NCBI GenBank assembly: GCA_963932145.1
Contig: OZ010587.1
Span: 107,382,396 to 107,446,395, forward strand
Length of the DNA: 64,000 nucleotides
Direction of reading: 5' to 3'
DNA from: Acanthosepion lycidas
Lineage: Eukaryota > Mollusca > Cephalopoda > Sepiida > Sepiidae
Shown here: positions 19,446-30,074 of the stretch, piece after piece
Layout: every line of letters starts with the position of its first letter
Numbering within the stretch: position 1 is the stretch's first letter
Notes under the pieces: model-generated
Database searches by the model: none
Told to the model about the DNA's origin: nothing
The model's input: the letters and a program-made list of their open reading frames with translations, nothing else
Position numbers and translations under genes: made by a program

Positions 19446-20028
19446 ACCATTCGCCCTTGCATGGAGTATTGTTGCCATATATGGTCTGGTGCCTCTTCTG
19501 TTTGTTTCAAGGTTCTTGAAAAGATCCAGAGACGGATATGCAATATAATTGGCCCTGATCTGGCATCTCGTCTACAGTCGCTCTCTCACAGACATGCCGT
19601 CGCCTCCCTCTGGTTTTTTTACAAATATTTTCATGGTAACTTCTCCGATGAGCTGCTTTCGCTGGTTCCCAAACTTAATGAATTTAAGCGTTCAACTAGG
19701 CTGGCATCTCGCTCACACCCTTTCACTGTCAAAACTGTTAAACGTAGCCGTCTCTTCTACTCCATTAGCTTCATGTCTCGCACTTCTCGCCTGTGGAACT
19801 CCATCCCCTTTTACTGATTCCCTGATAGCTATAATCTCCAAATATTCAAATGTAATGTCAATCGACGTCTCCAGATGCCTTGATCTATCCCCTATCCTTC
19901 TCTTCATCCTTTCTTCTATCACTCCTATTTGCTCTTACTCCAACTCTCTGTAACCCCTTGAGTGCTAGTGGCTTCCTGCCTTGCTTGGGGTGAAATGCTT
20001 TTAAAAAAAAGAAAAAAAAGAAAAAAAC
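19446..20028 (+). mobile_element. LINE-Y, 3' end of ORF2 and tail
   Basis: This is the C-terminal domain of a jockey/CR1-like LINE protein. The first frame (19461-19817) reads MEYCCHIWSGASS, then LEKIQRRICNIIGP, LSHRHAVASLWFFYKYFHG, STRLASRSHPFTVK and MSRTSRLWNSIP. A one-base frameshift near 19810 moves the end (DSLIAII and after) into another frame. The 3' end has GTGCTAGTGGCTTCCTGCCT, TTGCTTGGGGTGAAATGC and an A-rich tail to 20028. The enzyme copies its own RNA at the target site. The copy is 5'-truncated and dead. Confidence 0.85.
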
Positions 20029-20094
20029 ACTCTCAAGACATAGAAGTTAATCTTGTCAAATTCTTGTTAGAGAAGGTCGTCTTCTCAAAGTCAC

Positions 20095-20250
20095 GCTATG
20101 CAAAATGGCTGGCTGGTTAGACTATGTGATCCGAGTTCGAATCTCATCATTGACGATCTGTCGAGCTTCTCTAATATCGATAGCGATGGAAAATAAGTGA
20201 ATTTAGTTTAACAGAACGGCTCGATAGCCGTTGATGTTTGTGTTAGTATG
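20095..20250 (+). repeat. tRNA-headed SINE fragment (SINE-D)
   Basis: AAATGGCTGGCTGGTTAGAC resembles an A box and GAGTTCGAATCTC a good B box, 31 bases later. The downstream part is unrecognised. It is too degenerate for a tRNA gene because no acceptor stem can be drawn. Confidence 0.55.
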
Positions 20251-20404
20251 AAGTCATCGTGCCCGAGGCTATGAGCGTAACGGTCTTGTTCAAATACGTC
20301 AAGATTATGCGTTCTTGTAGAAACTACAACTAAGGTTCGCCCACTATATTAATGCATTCTGTGGGTGAAGAAAAAGGCATAAATGTTTTTGAGGCGCACT
20401 TCCA

Positions 20405-20600
20405 CCTGGTGTAGTAGTTATGAAGCTTTTTTCACTAGAGCAATTCCGATTGAAAAGTGAGTTCGATACTCACTAGGTGGCCCATACTTTCTACAGTCAA
20501 AAATCCACGACGTGAGAAAGTACAAATGGAAAGGAAAACAATTATATGAATCCATCAGAGAAAAAGGCCTAAAGTTTGGACTCCTCTGAAATGAATAATT
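20405..20600 (+). repeat. SINE-C-like fragment
   Basis: CCTGGTGTAGTAGTTATGAA (A-box-like) and GTGAGTTCGATACTCACTAG (B-box-like) lead to GGTGGCCCATACTTTC. It is related to the pair at 14830-15095. Confidence 0.6.
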
Positions 20601-20783
20601 AGTTTGTCTCATGCCTTCTTAAAAGCGAGGATTCGGAAGCTATTTAACCGGTTAGAATTTTAGAAAAGGCTTAACTCCGGCAGCCCTAAGATTAGCATCA
20701 GCCAGAATGATAAAGTAGGCAAAACAGGTAAAGCCTGAAGGTTACTTCAAGCAGTAATTTCCTTATTATTATTATTACTGAAT

Positions 20784-21328
20784 ATACACCCTCGTGCAAA
20801 TCAATTGAAACAAAACGAATAATTCCGTTATTATTTAATTTTTTTCCTATTTTTCCAATAAAACATGACCCATTGCACATGTTAGTACTTCGTATGTCCA
20901 TTCCACAAAGTCGTTCCATGCAGATTGACCACAGATTCTCGATTGGATTTAAATCAGTAGAGTTTTCGGGCCAATCTATAGTACTTTGCTCACTGTTAAG
21001 ACTTGCCAGTGTGTTCGTGCAGCGTTACAATTTTCGTACGCTTCCTTGGAGTAACGTCTATCGCAGACAATGGCCATAGGACAACAAATTGACAGTCGAG
21101 ACAATAGTGTACTGGCGTGATAAAAATCTGATGGTATCACGGATGACAAATTTCATAATACACCCGGAAAATAGATTCATATTACTGCACATCACTGTAA
21201 ATGACCTAATCTGAAGTAAAAATAGAAATTGATTACACCCTGTCACTCCAGTGGGTTTAAAACTGACCGTATGTTGAAAGAAAGGAAACTAAAGTGGTTG
21301 TTTCAATTAATTTGCACAAGGGTGTAGT
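20784..21328 (-). mobile_element. Internally deleted Tc1-like element, copy 1
   Basis: The ends are inverted: ACACCCTCGTGCAAATCAAT with TGAAACAA (20787) and TTGTTTCAATTAATTTGCAC with AAGGGTGTA (21299-21327). Between them, on the minus strand, only the C-terminal transposase part remains: CACTGTGAAACTA-type junctions aside, one reads the rc of GACCACAGATTCTCGATTGG (QSRIDLNPIENLWS-like) and GTTGTCTGCGATAGACGTTA. The DDE N-terminal two thirds are missing. The same deletion structure recurs at 25577-26147, so this is a non-autonomous family and not two independent breakages. Confidence 0.75.
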
Positions 21329-21339
21329 TAGAATAGGGT

Positions 21340-21665
21340 GTATGATAAAAGACTTCAGAAGGAGAATGGCCACCCCCGCCTGATGTGAGCTGGTAAATTA
21401 GTTTTGAAAAAGGCACGCAGTTTTCCTTCATGATGTAGGCGATCATGGCTCTACACGATTTCCTCTCCTTTGCAGCCCTTAGTAATTTTCTTCTTTTTGT
21501 TATCTCTCCTAACCCCTCTTCTGCCGACCATTTACTCGTTAGGTTTGTTACGCACTGATTTCTTCTGTTGCTTTTGCTTTTAATATGTCCTGTGAGTAAC
21601 AAATTTTCCAAGCCCTCTTTCCTCATTATATACCCTAGAAATTTAAACTCTCTCTTTTTGATGTT
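21340..21665 (-). mobile_element. LINE-X fragment
   Basis: The minus-strand frame (21626-21303) begins MRKEGLENLLLTGHIKSKSN and continues with LTSKWSAEEGLGEITKRRKL and AAKERKSCRAMIAYI. It is the same C-terminal tail as at 6401-6631. It joins the terminal region of the Tc1-like element on its right end, since the frame runs on into that sequence. Confidence 0.8.
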
Positions 21666-21734
21666 AAGTATAAATGTTTTGTTAACTCAGTTCTCTTCTT
21701 CATCTCGGATAACAGTTCCGTACTCTTTCTTTTG

Positions 21735-22350
21735 TTTCAAATGAAATGTTTAATTTAGAGAAAACCTTTACAAAGAAAATGAGTCGTTGTTAAAAGCAGT
21801 CTAAACAGAATCATGAGAATGAAATATAAATGCCAAGAAACAAAAACAAGAGCGCATTTTTTTTCGAATTGTTCACCCAATACAAGTCCCAAGAGCCACT
21901 CAAGGTAGAAGATTATTGAATGAGGTTGCTGTATGGAGGTAAGAGAAGAAAATAAGGGCTGAAGATATGTAGGAAACATAAAGGTTGACCTTAGACTTGA
22001 ATAGGTTAAGAATATACCGTTCGGTAAATAATCCTCTTGAGTGTCTGTTCCTCAAAGTAGCTGTCATCGGAAAGAATCTGTCCGAATGTAACTTCTTCCA
22101 TACTAATGGAATACAAATGAAATATGGATGAGTCAACCCTGTGTGCTTAGCATGTCGGGTTTTAGCTGTGAAGGTTTGGACTGGTGGAACTAATAAATGT
22201 AACTCCGAGTAACATTCTTCATTGATATAACGACAGAGTACCAAGAGTGTAGGGCGGAAAACAATTTTTGCAGCTGTACAAAGAATCTGTATTTTACAGA
22301 TATCTTTAGAGATGTATCTAGTCTGGGCTGAATTTGAACAAATACTCAAA
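21735..22350 (-). mobile_element. LINE-Y-like C-terminal fragment
   Basis: The minus-strand frame (22349-21900) reads LLVLCRYINEECYSELHLLV, then PPVQTFTAKTRHAKHTGLTH, IPLVWKKLHSDRFFPMTATL and RYILNLFKSKVNLYVSYISS. This follows the jockey/CR1-like order seen at 19461-19817: tyrosine-rich segment, STR/KTR segment, hydrophobic FFPRTAxLWN segment, NLFKS end. It continues diverged to about 21760. The subfamily differs from the 19455 copy. Confidence 0.75.
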
Positions 22351-22707
22351 ACAATCAGACGCCTTGAGAGTGTAATATTTCATAAATATCTCTGCAAAAA
22401 TAAATATGAAACCACGAATTACATAATCAACAAATGTAAAAAAAATAGTGCTCAAAAAATAGAAGAATTGGGTAGGTGCGGTGACCCCTTGGGGAAATGT
22501 GATGATGGCTGTGTTTTGATCATAGAAATCAATCGTGTATAGACAGGCCTTCTCTGTTCGAAAGAATGAAACATAGAATCCCAAGGGACATTTATATTTA
22601 AACACGTTATCCAATGAAATCCAGAAGATCTGGTGTAATATCAAGAAATAAGAAAATGGTGGATCTCGCACTTCAGGCTAATCTCACATATGCAAGGGAA
22701 ACATGTA
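22351..22707. other. Unassigned stretch
   Basis: A plus open frame of 76 codons (22312-22542) and an overlapping minus frame show no domain. GAGAAGGCCTGTCTATACACG-like sequence near 22535 is unremarkable. Confidence 0.4.
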
Positions 22708-23964
22708 CAGTACGAGGCAAAAAATATGGACGCACCTATAGAAAATCGATTTTTGTATTTTCACCAAGATAAGTGAGTAATAGAACCCGTTTATTAATAC
22801 AGGTATTAATACAGGTTTACATATGTACATTATTCAAGTAAAAAATGATTTAGTATTTTGTTAGGTAACCTTTTGATTTAATAACAGCCTTAATTCTTCG
22901 TGGCATGCAATAGACTTAATTATTCAGTAATTCAACCTCCACCAGATTTTTCCAGTATTCTTTAGAAATTCATCTTCAATGTTAACTTTTCCATTACGGA
23001 CAGGCTTGTCTATTATCGTCCAATGGTCTTCAATTGGGTTATAGTCAAGACTCTGACTAGGCCACAGGAAGAGTTGCAATTTACCCTCGTTGCGTTTCCT
23101 CTCCAGATAACGTTTATTCTTTAAAGCATTATGCTTAGTATCGTTATTGTGTTGGGACCTGAAGCTTTGGCCTTGGGTAAAAAGGTTTGAGTAGAAGGCC
23201 ACATTTTATTAACAAGAATGTGATATTAATGCTTATCCAGGATTCCTTTAATTTTGTACAAATTATCAACTCCTACTGCTGAGAATGCACCCCAAACATT
23301 GATTTTTATCGTGTTTAACAGTATCGTTGGTAGTCACTGGAGTAATTGTTTCAGCGGGTGTACACCAAACACGTATTCGTCCTTCATATCTAAGAGTAAA
23401 GGGGTTCTTGTCACGCCACATAACATCTTCCCAATCAAGTTTAGTCTAGTGTAAATGAGCTTTGCATTGAACCAACCATGACCGTCGATTTTTTTCCAGA
23501 TACGAAAGGTTTTTTTTTATTTATTTATTTAGAAACTATGTCTTTTGCTTCAAACCTGCATCTGACTGTTCTTGAAGAAATCACCAAATTGGCCGCTTTG
23601 GAAACATCTTGTGCTGTTATGAATCGATCTTTTTTTCATTGACGAATCAAGTTTCTATCTTCGCTGTTGGTAGTTTTTAGCAGTCAGCCAGATCTGCTAC
23701 GTCTATCGTATTTTCCAGTTTGATTTCTCTTATTGATTAACTTGCGGACACATGACTCACTTCGATTAATCTTATCCGCTATCGATCTATTCGATAGCCC
23801 AAGATCATAAAACGTGCCGACTTAGCCTTTCTTGAAGTCAAAATAATTCTTAGACATGTTAATAAACGTAAATACAAATGTAATAAGCTTTATATTTTAT
23901 TCATCATAATTTCTAGGTGGGGGGCGTCCATATATATATATATATTTGCCTCGTAGTTTATACT
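22708..23964 (-). mobile_element. Tc1-like DNA transposon, near full length, decayed
   Basis: Terminal inverted repeats are CAGTACGAGGCAAAAAATAT with GGACGCACC at the left (22708), and the reverse form GGGCGTCC, a TA run and TTTGCCTCGTA at the right (23921-23954), with TA at both outer flanks. The minus strand carries the transposase: the HTH part near 23840-23570 and the catalytic C-terminus at 23202-22924 with NNDTKH, LWPSQSLDYNPIEDHWTI and KPVRNGKVN. The glutamate of PIE and the aspartate of NDTKH are the second and third DDE residues, with 36 residues between them as I count. Several stops and frameshifts, and an expanded poly(T) near 23510, make it inactive. Confidence 0.85.
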
Positions 23965-24225
23965 GTATACATATATTAAGCAGTCACTATTTGCAGAGTC
24001 AGCACTTCGTAAACAATGTTTATATAATTAACTCGCTTGAAACCTACAAGACAACCCTTCCGGAAAAGGGAACAGAAAATAAAGATGTAGCTAGCCACGC
24101 ACACGTGTATTTGTTATTTATTGTACTCTATGTCTTAGTCTCTTTCTCACATGTCAAACGTCTCACTTAGACTCTGCTAAGCCATTTCTCCTTCTAGTCC
24201 GTCAAGGTGTATAACATTACTTATG

Positions 24226-24233
24226 TTTGTCAG

Positions 24234-24265
<32 letters not shown>

Positions 24266-24267
24266 GT
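24226..24267. repeat. (CTAT)n microsatellite
   Basis: About ten CTAT units between the two Tc1-like copies. Confidence 0.95.
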
Positions 24268-24424
24268 AATAATAATGTCTTTTTGAAAGATATTGCTTTT
24301 AAGGCAACCAGTTTTTGCAATTAAAGTGCTCAATATCAAGAGATAGAGCATTAATAGTAACAAATACATTCAAATTTTCATTTATCTGTCCCTACTCTGA
24401 GTTTTATGGAGAGTATATCCTCTT

Positions 24425-24799
24425 TTCTTTCCAAACCACCAAACTAGCCGCTTTGGAAACATCTTGTGTTCTTGCGATTCCATGTTTTTTGCTTTGACAA
24501 ACCAAGTTTCTATCTTCCCTGTCTGTAGTTTTTAGCGGTTGGTCAAATCTGCTACATCTATTATATGCTTCAGTTTGATTTCTCTTTTTGATTAACCTGA
24601 GGACACAGGACTCACTTCGATTAATCTTATCAGCTATCGATCTATTCGACAGCCAAAGATCATGAAAAGCGGCGACTTGGCCTTTCTCAAAGTTAGAACA
24701 ATGCTTAGGCATGTTAATAAATGTAAATGCAGATCTAATAAGCTTTAGATTTTGTTCATCATCATTTCTATGGGTGCGTCCATTTTTTGCCTCGTACTG
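24425..24799 (-). mobile_element. Tc1-like transposon fragment, 5' half
   Basis: Second member of the 22708-23964 family. The right terminus GTGCGTCCATTTTTTGCCTC with GTACTG ends at 24799, followed by TA. The minus-strand frame of 102 residues (24712-24404) is open: MPKHCSNFEKGQVAAFHDLW, LSNRSIADKINRSESCVLRL (paired-type HTH), then a basic linker and QDVSKAASLVVWKEK. Only the DNA-binding N-terminus survives; the catalytic half and left terminus are gone. Confidence 0.85.
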
Positions 24800-25035
24800 T
24801 ATATTTCAATTTTGTTAGCGAACTGCTGTGAATATGGAAGTCATAGAGAGTCTGTTACATCCTATTCAAAAGAGGTGAAAAAACAGAATCGGAACCATCC
24901 AGACGACAGCATCACTGGAAACAACTAGAAGGAAAAAAAATAGGCTTAGTTACTACTTGTGAGAACACTCAAGAAGTAGATCGGTGGTACTTGATTGGCA
25001 TCTAGGTCCCACCCTTTTACTTTTGAAATAGTTAA
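24800..25035. other. Unassigned stretch, perhaps LINE-derived
   Basis: GAACGGAATC-like and CACTGGAAACAACTAG sequence offers no firm match. It lies directly upstream of a LINE-Y end. Confidence 0.35.
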
Positions 25036-25306
25036 ATATAACAACCAATTCGACTTCAGCAGTTTTTTCTCGCACTTCCCGACTGTGGAACTACCTTTCT
25101 CCTACTTGCTTCCCTGATAAGTACAATCTTCAAAAATTTAAATGTAACGTCAATCGACATTTACTGTTGACTTGAACCCCGTTCATCTTTTATCTTTTTC
25201 CTCAATCCACCCCTATACTAACTCTTTTCTCTCACTTTCGCTCTCTGTAACCCCTTGCATGCTAGTAGCAACCTCGCCTTGCTTGGGGTGAAATGCTTAA
25301 AAAAAT
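25036..25306 (+). mobile_element. LINE-Y 3' end
   Basis: CTCGCACTTCCCGACTGTGG gives RTSRLWN-like coding, then CTTGCTTCCCTGATAAGTAC (CFPDKYNLQKFKCNVNR in the reading frame). The tail has TGCATGCTAGTAGCAACCTC and GCTTGGGGTGAAATGCTTAA. It is truncated 5' relative to 19446-20028. Confidence 0.8.
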
Positions 25307-25576
25307 CTGAAGACAACAACATTACCTTTTATTATTCAGGCTTTGAGAATTACATTAGAAAGGACAAATATGTGGATGGAATTCGTGGCAGTACTAAAAT
25401 TTGTACATCTCACGACTTGCGTAGATTTCTCTCCGCGCCGTGATCACAGTTACATTTTTTTCGCCTTGATTGCACGGCACTGCATCTGTTTGCAACTTAT
25501 TATGCAAAAGACTTACCTGGCTGAAACTTGGGATAACTTGTACCACCTGAAAATTGACACTATACAGTCTTCTTGT

Positions 25577-26147
25577 GGTAAACTCTACAGCAAATTAATT
25601 GAAACAACCCTTTTTATTTTATTTTATTTCACCATACGGTCAGTTTTAGACCCACTGGAGTGACAGTGTGTAATTTGATTTCTATTTTCTTCCTCATTTA
25701 TTAGGGCATTTGCAGTGTTATGCATTAATATGAATCTATTTTCTAGGTGTATGATGGAGTTTGTTTGGCCTTGAAAAATATTGCGTCATCCGTGATTGCA
25801 TCGGATTTTTATCACGCAATGACAGTATTGTCTCGATTGTCGATTAGTTGTCCTACGGTCATTGTCTGCGATGGACGTCACTCCAAGGAAGGGAACGAAA
25901 ATTGTAACGCTGCACGAACACACTGACAAGCCTTACCAAGGAGCAAATCAAAGTACTATGGACTGGGGCGGAAGGTTTCCTGATTGTAATCCAATCAAGA
26001 ATCTGTGGTCAATCTGCAAGGAAAGACTTTGTGGAATGCACATAAGAAGTACTGTGCACTGGTCGATTTTTCATTGGAAAAATACGAAATAAAAGTAAAT
26101 AATGACGGAATTATTCTTTTTGCTTCAATTAATTTGCACAAGGGTGC
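25577..26147 (+). mobile_element. Internally deleted Tc1-like element, copy 2
   Basis: The ends CAGCAAATTAATTGAAACAA (25588) and TTGCTTCAATTAATTTGCAC with AAGGGTGCA (26120-26147) match copy 1 at 20784-21328. The plus strand keeps the C-terminal transposase: MSAMDVTPRKGTKIVTLHEH, YQGANQSTMDWGGRFPDCNP and IKNLWSICKERLCGM at 25862-26092. The glutamate of the PIEN motif is K here (NPIKNLW), so a catalytic residue is lost. The upstream part shares CACTGGAGTGACAGTGTG and ATTGTCTCGATTGTC with copy 1. Confidence 0.8.
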
Positions 26148-26745
26148 ATGTGTCTCATCCCGGCAGAATATACTTTGCATTCAGTGTGATATCAAAGAAG
26201 ACAGCTTCATGGTTCACTTGAGTTGACCTCCAAGATGCACAATGCTGATTCACGTGACCGAACAGCTGCACCTATGTTTCCAAGTGTAGTAACAAGCAGC
26301 ACGACAGAGGTAGATATATAAACTCTCACTCGAACGGTAAGGGGCAGAATGCCTCGGGCATTGCAGACAAAAATATAAGTGTTATTAACGAGGAGATCTG
26401 GGTCCGCACGCACACAAGTACAATGGCCGGGAGAAATTGGCGAAGTCAACATTACCTGTTGTTGTCAATAGGTCTTAGGGAATTATATCATAAAGAGTAA
26501 ATAAATACATAACACAAATTCTTGGAAGCCCTAAAATATATGAATTGCCAAAAATCAGATCTTTGGGTTGTTTTTTTCTTCTGTCCATGCATTGAACACA
26601 ATTACTTCGTTTCCTCCTGATTCCATTCTCATCTGTTTACATTTTCTGATACAAGAAAAAACACGTTTCTTTATTGAAATTTGGGAATGATTCCTACATA
26701 CCTCCGCGGACATTCTGATATGAGTAGAGGTTTATGACTTGTTTC
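26148..26745. other. Unassigned stretch
   Basis: It includes a TATATAAACTCTC TATA-like box at about 26313. No gene or repeat family recognised. Confidence 0.4.
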
Positions 26746-26749
26746 CGGT

Positions 26750-26862
26750 TTAGAATTGGGCTTCCGGTTCCTTCTAAAGTCTTCGCATTCTCTTTCACTG
26801 CCAGCAACCCTTTGTGTCTTAGTGGTATTATCGCCTTGCTTGGGGTTAATTGATTAAAAACT
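26750..26862 (+). mobile_element. LINE-Y-like 3' tail
   Basis: CCAGCAACCCTTTGTGTCTT and ATCGCCTTGCTTGGGGTTAA resemble the LINE-Y tail with more divergence, followed by an A-rich stretch. Confidence 0.65.
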
Positions 26863-26864
26863 AC

Positions 26865-27472
26865 TCAGATCAAAGGCGAAACACATCAACAGCAATAACA
26901 AAAACAAGAACAATAATACAAGAACAACAACAGCAATAACAACAAAAAATAAAAAATAACAATAACAACAACAATAAGAACTAAAAATAACAATAATAAT
27001 AATATCAGCCTTAAAAAAATAAAAATAACAATAATAAAACAATAATAGCAATAATAAGAATAATAACATCAATAATGACAATAATAATAACAACAATAAA
27101 AATAATAATTTCAATAACAATAAAAAATAAAAAATAATAACAATAAAAAACAGCAACAATGACAATAATAACAACAATAACAACAAAAATAACAATATCA
27201 ACAACAGCAACAATAACAATAATAACAATAACAACAGCAATAATTACAACTAAAATAACAATAATAATAATATCAGTAACAAAAAATAAAAATAACAATA
27301 TTAACAACAATGACAAAAATAACAATAATATCAACAAAAACAACAAAAATAATAACAACAAAAACTAACAGTAACAATAATATCTGCAATAGCCAAATTA
27401 ATAAAAATAACAATAATGAAAACGACAACAACAATAATAACAACAACAATAATAATAACAATAAAGTAACGC
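26865..27472. repeat. (AAC/AAT)n low-complexity tract
   Basis: About 600 bases of AAC and AAT trinucleotides with AAAATAA interruptions. Long apparent frames of leucine/isoleucine or asparagine/threonine on both strands are artefacts of this repeat. It may have started as the A-rich tail of the LINE end immediately upstream. Confidence 0.97.
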
Positions 27473-27739
27473 CTTTCAAGCAATTAATAACGACCGTCTC
27501 AAAAAGGTGTGGAAAGGAATTCATGTATCAATGAATATTAAACACCGTTTCTTTCCTACTTAGTATTTAATCATTACATTTTAGAAATCATCAAATTGAA
27601 AAAGTAACACATTTATTGGCGGCTAAATACTGGCGATAGTTCGATTTCATTGAAAGTTGGTGAGAGGCGCATTAATGGATTCGTTTGTAGTTGAGTTTCT
27701 AGGTTAAAGAGAAACAGTAGAACAGTGGTGTTCGTGTTG

Positions 27740-27905
27740 GAAACCTAATTCCATAGACAATGCTTGGGGGCAGCCGGGTATTGTTTTCAGGGGCGCTAGA
27801 GTCGCCTTCTCCCGTTCCTGACAATTCAACGATGGTGGGTGTTAAGCGCAAGACTCATGATTAGAAAACAAACGCTCTAACCATTTGGCCAAACACTCAC
27901 TAACT
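27740..27905 (-). repeat. tRNA-headed SINE (SINE-E)
   Basis: On the minus strand from about 27900: GGCCAAATGGTTAGAGCGTT (A box), ATGAGTCTTGCGCTTAACAC (degraded B-box region), then GGAACGGGAGAAGGCGACTC and GCCCCTGAAAACAATACCCG. The head is recognisable as tRNA-like, but the arms cannot pair fully, so it is not a working tRNA gene. Confidence 0.6.
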
Positions 27906-27909
27906 TACA

Positions 27910-27912
27910 CGC

Positions 27913-27959
<47 letters not shown>

Positions 27960-28063
27960 TTGAGTGTGTAAGAGTGAGGGAGAGAGTTTTCAGGCAAGAG
28001 ACTGAAAAAGTGACACCAAATTCCAAATGATAGATAGATAGATAGATAGATAGATAGGAATTG

Positions 28064-28100
<37 letters not shown>

Positions 28101-28202
28101 TGAACAGAATGAGATAGATATAAACAGAATGAGATAGATAGATAGATAGATAGATAGATAGGGAGGGATAGACTGGGATAGATAGACAGGAACAGACTGA
28201 GC

Positions 28203-28248
<46 letters not shown>

Positions 28249-28252
28249 TGAA
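27910..28252. repeat. (GATA)n block with repeated spacer
   Basis: Five GATA runs separated by short spacers such as GGAATTGAGATAGAT and TATGAACAGAATGAGATAG. The spacer TTGAGTGTGTAAGAGTGAGG with TTTTCAGGCAAGAGACTG also appears at 36825-36890 and 37275-37350. Confidence 0.95.
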
Positions 28253-28466
28253 AAGAGTAGTCACATTAACTGATTTGTCTGTTTAACGGCACTTATGGAT
28301 CATTTAATGCCTCAAATTTTATTTTCTTGTGAGCTTAGAAGTAATAAAATTATGATATATGTTATTCTGCTTCCACAGTTGAATACATGGTAGATGATAC
28401 TTAGCTTTTGTGCATATACATGTTTGTGTGGACATGATTAATAGAAATGGTGATGTGTGTGTTTTT

Positions 28467-28521
28467 ATGTTGTGATTTTGTTGAACTTATATTATGTTGT
28501 GATTTTGTTGAACTTATATTA
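28467..28521. repeat. 32-base tandem pair
   Basis: TATGTTGTGATTTTGTTGAA with CTTATAT occurs twice in a row. Confidence 0.9.
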
Positions 28522-28639
28522 TGGAATAGAGTTTGATTTAAGAAATTATAGAATATGAGATGGCTTAATGCCAAGGACATTCTTTCATGATGGTTGTTTG
28601 GTAGAATTTTAAACGGATTTGGGTCAAGTCGCAACAATT

Positions 28640-28745
28640 TGTTAGTATATGTGTATTGTTGGTAATTTTACTATAAAAATGTATTGTTGGTAATTTTTTT
28701 TATATCAAAATATATTGCTAGTATGTTTTACTATAAAAATGTATT
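28640..28745 (+). repeat. Minisatellite, TATTGTTGGTAATTT family
   Basis: Three T-rich units of about 45 bases; the plus-strand counterpart of the CAGCAATACAT arrays. Confidence 0.75.
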
Positions 28746-28764
28746 TTTACACTTTCATAGTGTT

Positions 28765-28912
28765 TTGATTGGGTGTTCACTATTTGTCCATAGCTGGGAC
28801 CTGACATTGAGGACCTGGATATTAAAAGGCGGTTCCACGCTTTTCAAAATTTTCAGTATCCCGATCATAGGCATAGCTGCAAGAGTTAATTTATCGTAAT
28901 ACCCATTATAGA
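28765..28912 (+). repeat. Composite repeat R2, unique block
   Basis: GTTCACTATTTGTCCATAGC, TGGGACC, AAAAGGCGGTTCCACGC and AGTTAATTTATCGTAATACC match the block at 2028-2195. Confidence 0.8.
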
Positions 28913-28927
28913 TATATAGATATGAAC

Positions 28928-28928
28928 A

Positions 28929-28992
<64 letters not shown>
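28928..28992. repeat. (TA)n microsatellite
   Basis: About 31 TA units. Confidence 0.97.
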
Positions 28993-28994
<2 letters not shown>

Positions 28995-29099
28995 TGTATG
29001 TGTTTACTAATTCCTCACAGAAAGACGGTGTGTATGTATGGAGAGGGAATAAACACATATATACATGAATCCTGACAGAAACACGAAAATGGAAACAGA

Positions 29100-29464
29100 T
29101 CTAAGTACACACAGGGGTCATTAAAACACTAAAAGATACGATACAGATAAGTAATTCATCATTTCTCTTGGACCAACCTTAATTGTTTTATGACCCTTCG
29201 TGCAGAAATCTTCACTGCCAGTTCAAGAAAGACATTCGGATTACTAACACAAAAAAAAGAGAATGTCTCATATCGAGAATATCTAACATCGAAAAACATA
29301 AAGGAGAAAAAAATGAATTATTTTTAATATGTGGAAATCTCCAACCTTTGCCTGATGACGGTCGCGAGACCAGAAACCTGTGTAGTAAAATTATGGAAAA
29401 TAAAGCATAATATTTTTTTTTTAAATCCACATTACAATCAAAAACCTTTGCGGTATCTCTCTTC

Positions 29465-29467
<3 letters not shown>
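29100..29467 (+). repeat. Dispersed element end with hammerhead-like signature
   Basis: CTGATGACGGTCGCGAGACC with AGAAACC lies at 29352-29376: a CTGATGA heptamer, a GGTC/GACC hairpin and GAAAC. A (TA)n tract closes the right end. The coding potential of the 75-residue frame upstream (29183-29410) is unclear; its sequence is lysine/isoleucine-rich and may be a decayed retroelement C-terminus. Confidence 0.45.

Positions 29468-29529
<62 letters not shown>
29468..29529. repeat. (TA)n microsatellite
   Basis: About 30 TA units, abutting foldback copy 2. Confidence 0.97.
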
Positions 29530-29531
<2 letters not shown>

Positions 29532-29886
29532 GAAAAACAGACCACTTTAAAGTACCATTACAATAATTTATTTCACTAAGGGAGATATGAAATTAATCCC
29601 TCCCTATACTCTACCTTGTCTCTCTAACTACAACCCTCACCCCGCCCTGTTAAATTACAAATATTACACTACCCATCAATTTTTAATCTCATTTTTCCAT
29701 TCATTTCGATGTTGGAAGTGTTACCTGATGATCCAGAGTCATTTAAAAGGATTTTGGTGAAATAAATTATTGTAATAGTACCTTAAAGTGGTCTGTTTTT
29801 CATTAAATATTACCTCTGGATTCACATTGAGCTCTCAGGATTTCATCCTCCTTGGAATTACCCATACGGTTTACCAAGTTCTTCTT
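29530..29886 (+). mobile_element. Foldback MITE-like element, copy 2
   Basis: The arms AAAAACAGACCACTTTAAAG with TTATTTCACT (left) and GGTGAAATAAATTATTG with CCTTAAAGTGGTCTGTTTTT (right, to about 29803) match the copy at 2909-3145. The centre is longer here (GGGAGATATGAAATTAATCC onward). The flank GGATTCACATTGAGCTCTCA up to the next (TA)n is shared too. Both copies are thus bracketed by (TA)n on both sides. Confidence 0.85.
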
Positions 29887-29887
29887 A

Positions 29888-29961
<74 letters not shown>

Positions 29962-29985
29962 GGGGGGTGTCTGCGTGTGTGTGTG
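29887..29985. repeat. (TA)n then GT-rich tract
   Basis: About 33 TA units followed by GTGTGTGGGGGGGTGT and GTGTGTGTGTG. Confidence 0.97.
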
Positions 29986-30000
29986 AAAATATATAGAAAA

Positions 30001-30074
30001 TTATATTGAAGTTTCGGCTCCTGTTTTGAAACATAAGAACTCTTATGTAGCGATAGAATCATATTTTTAAATAA

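Noticed and set aside
19461-19817. 118-codon frame as a host gene
   Set aside because: The peptide is the C-terminal part of a LINE protein and the sequence ends in a LINE tail.
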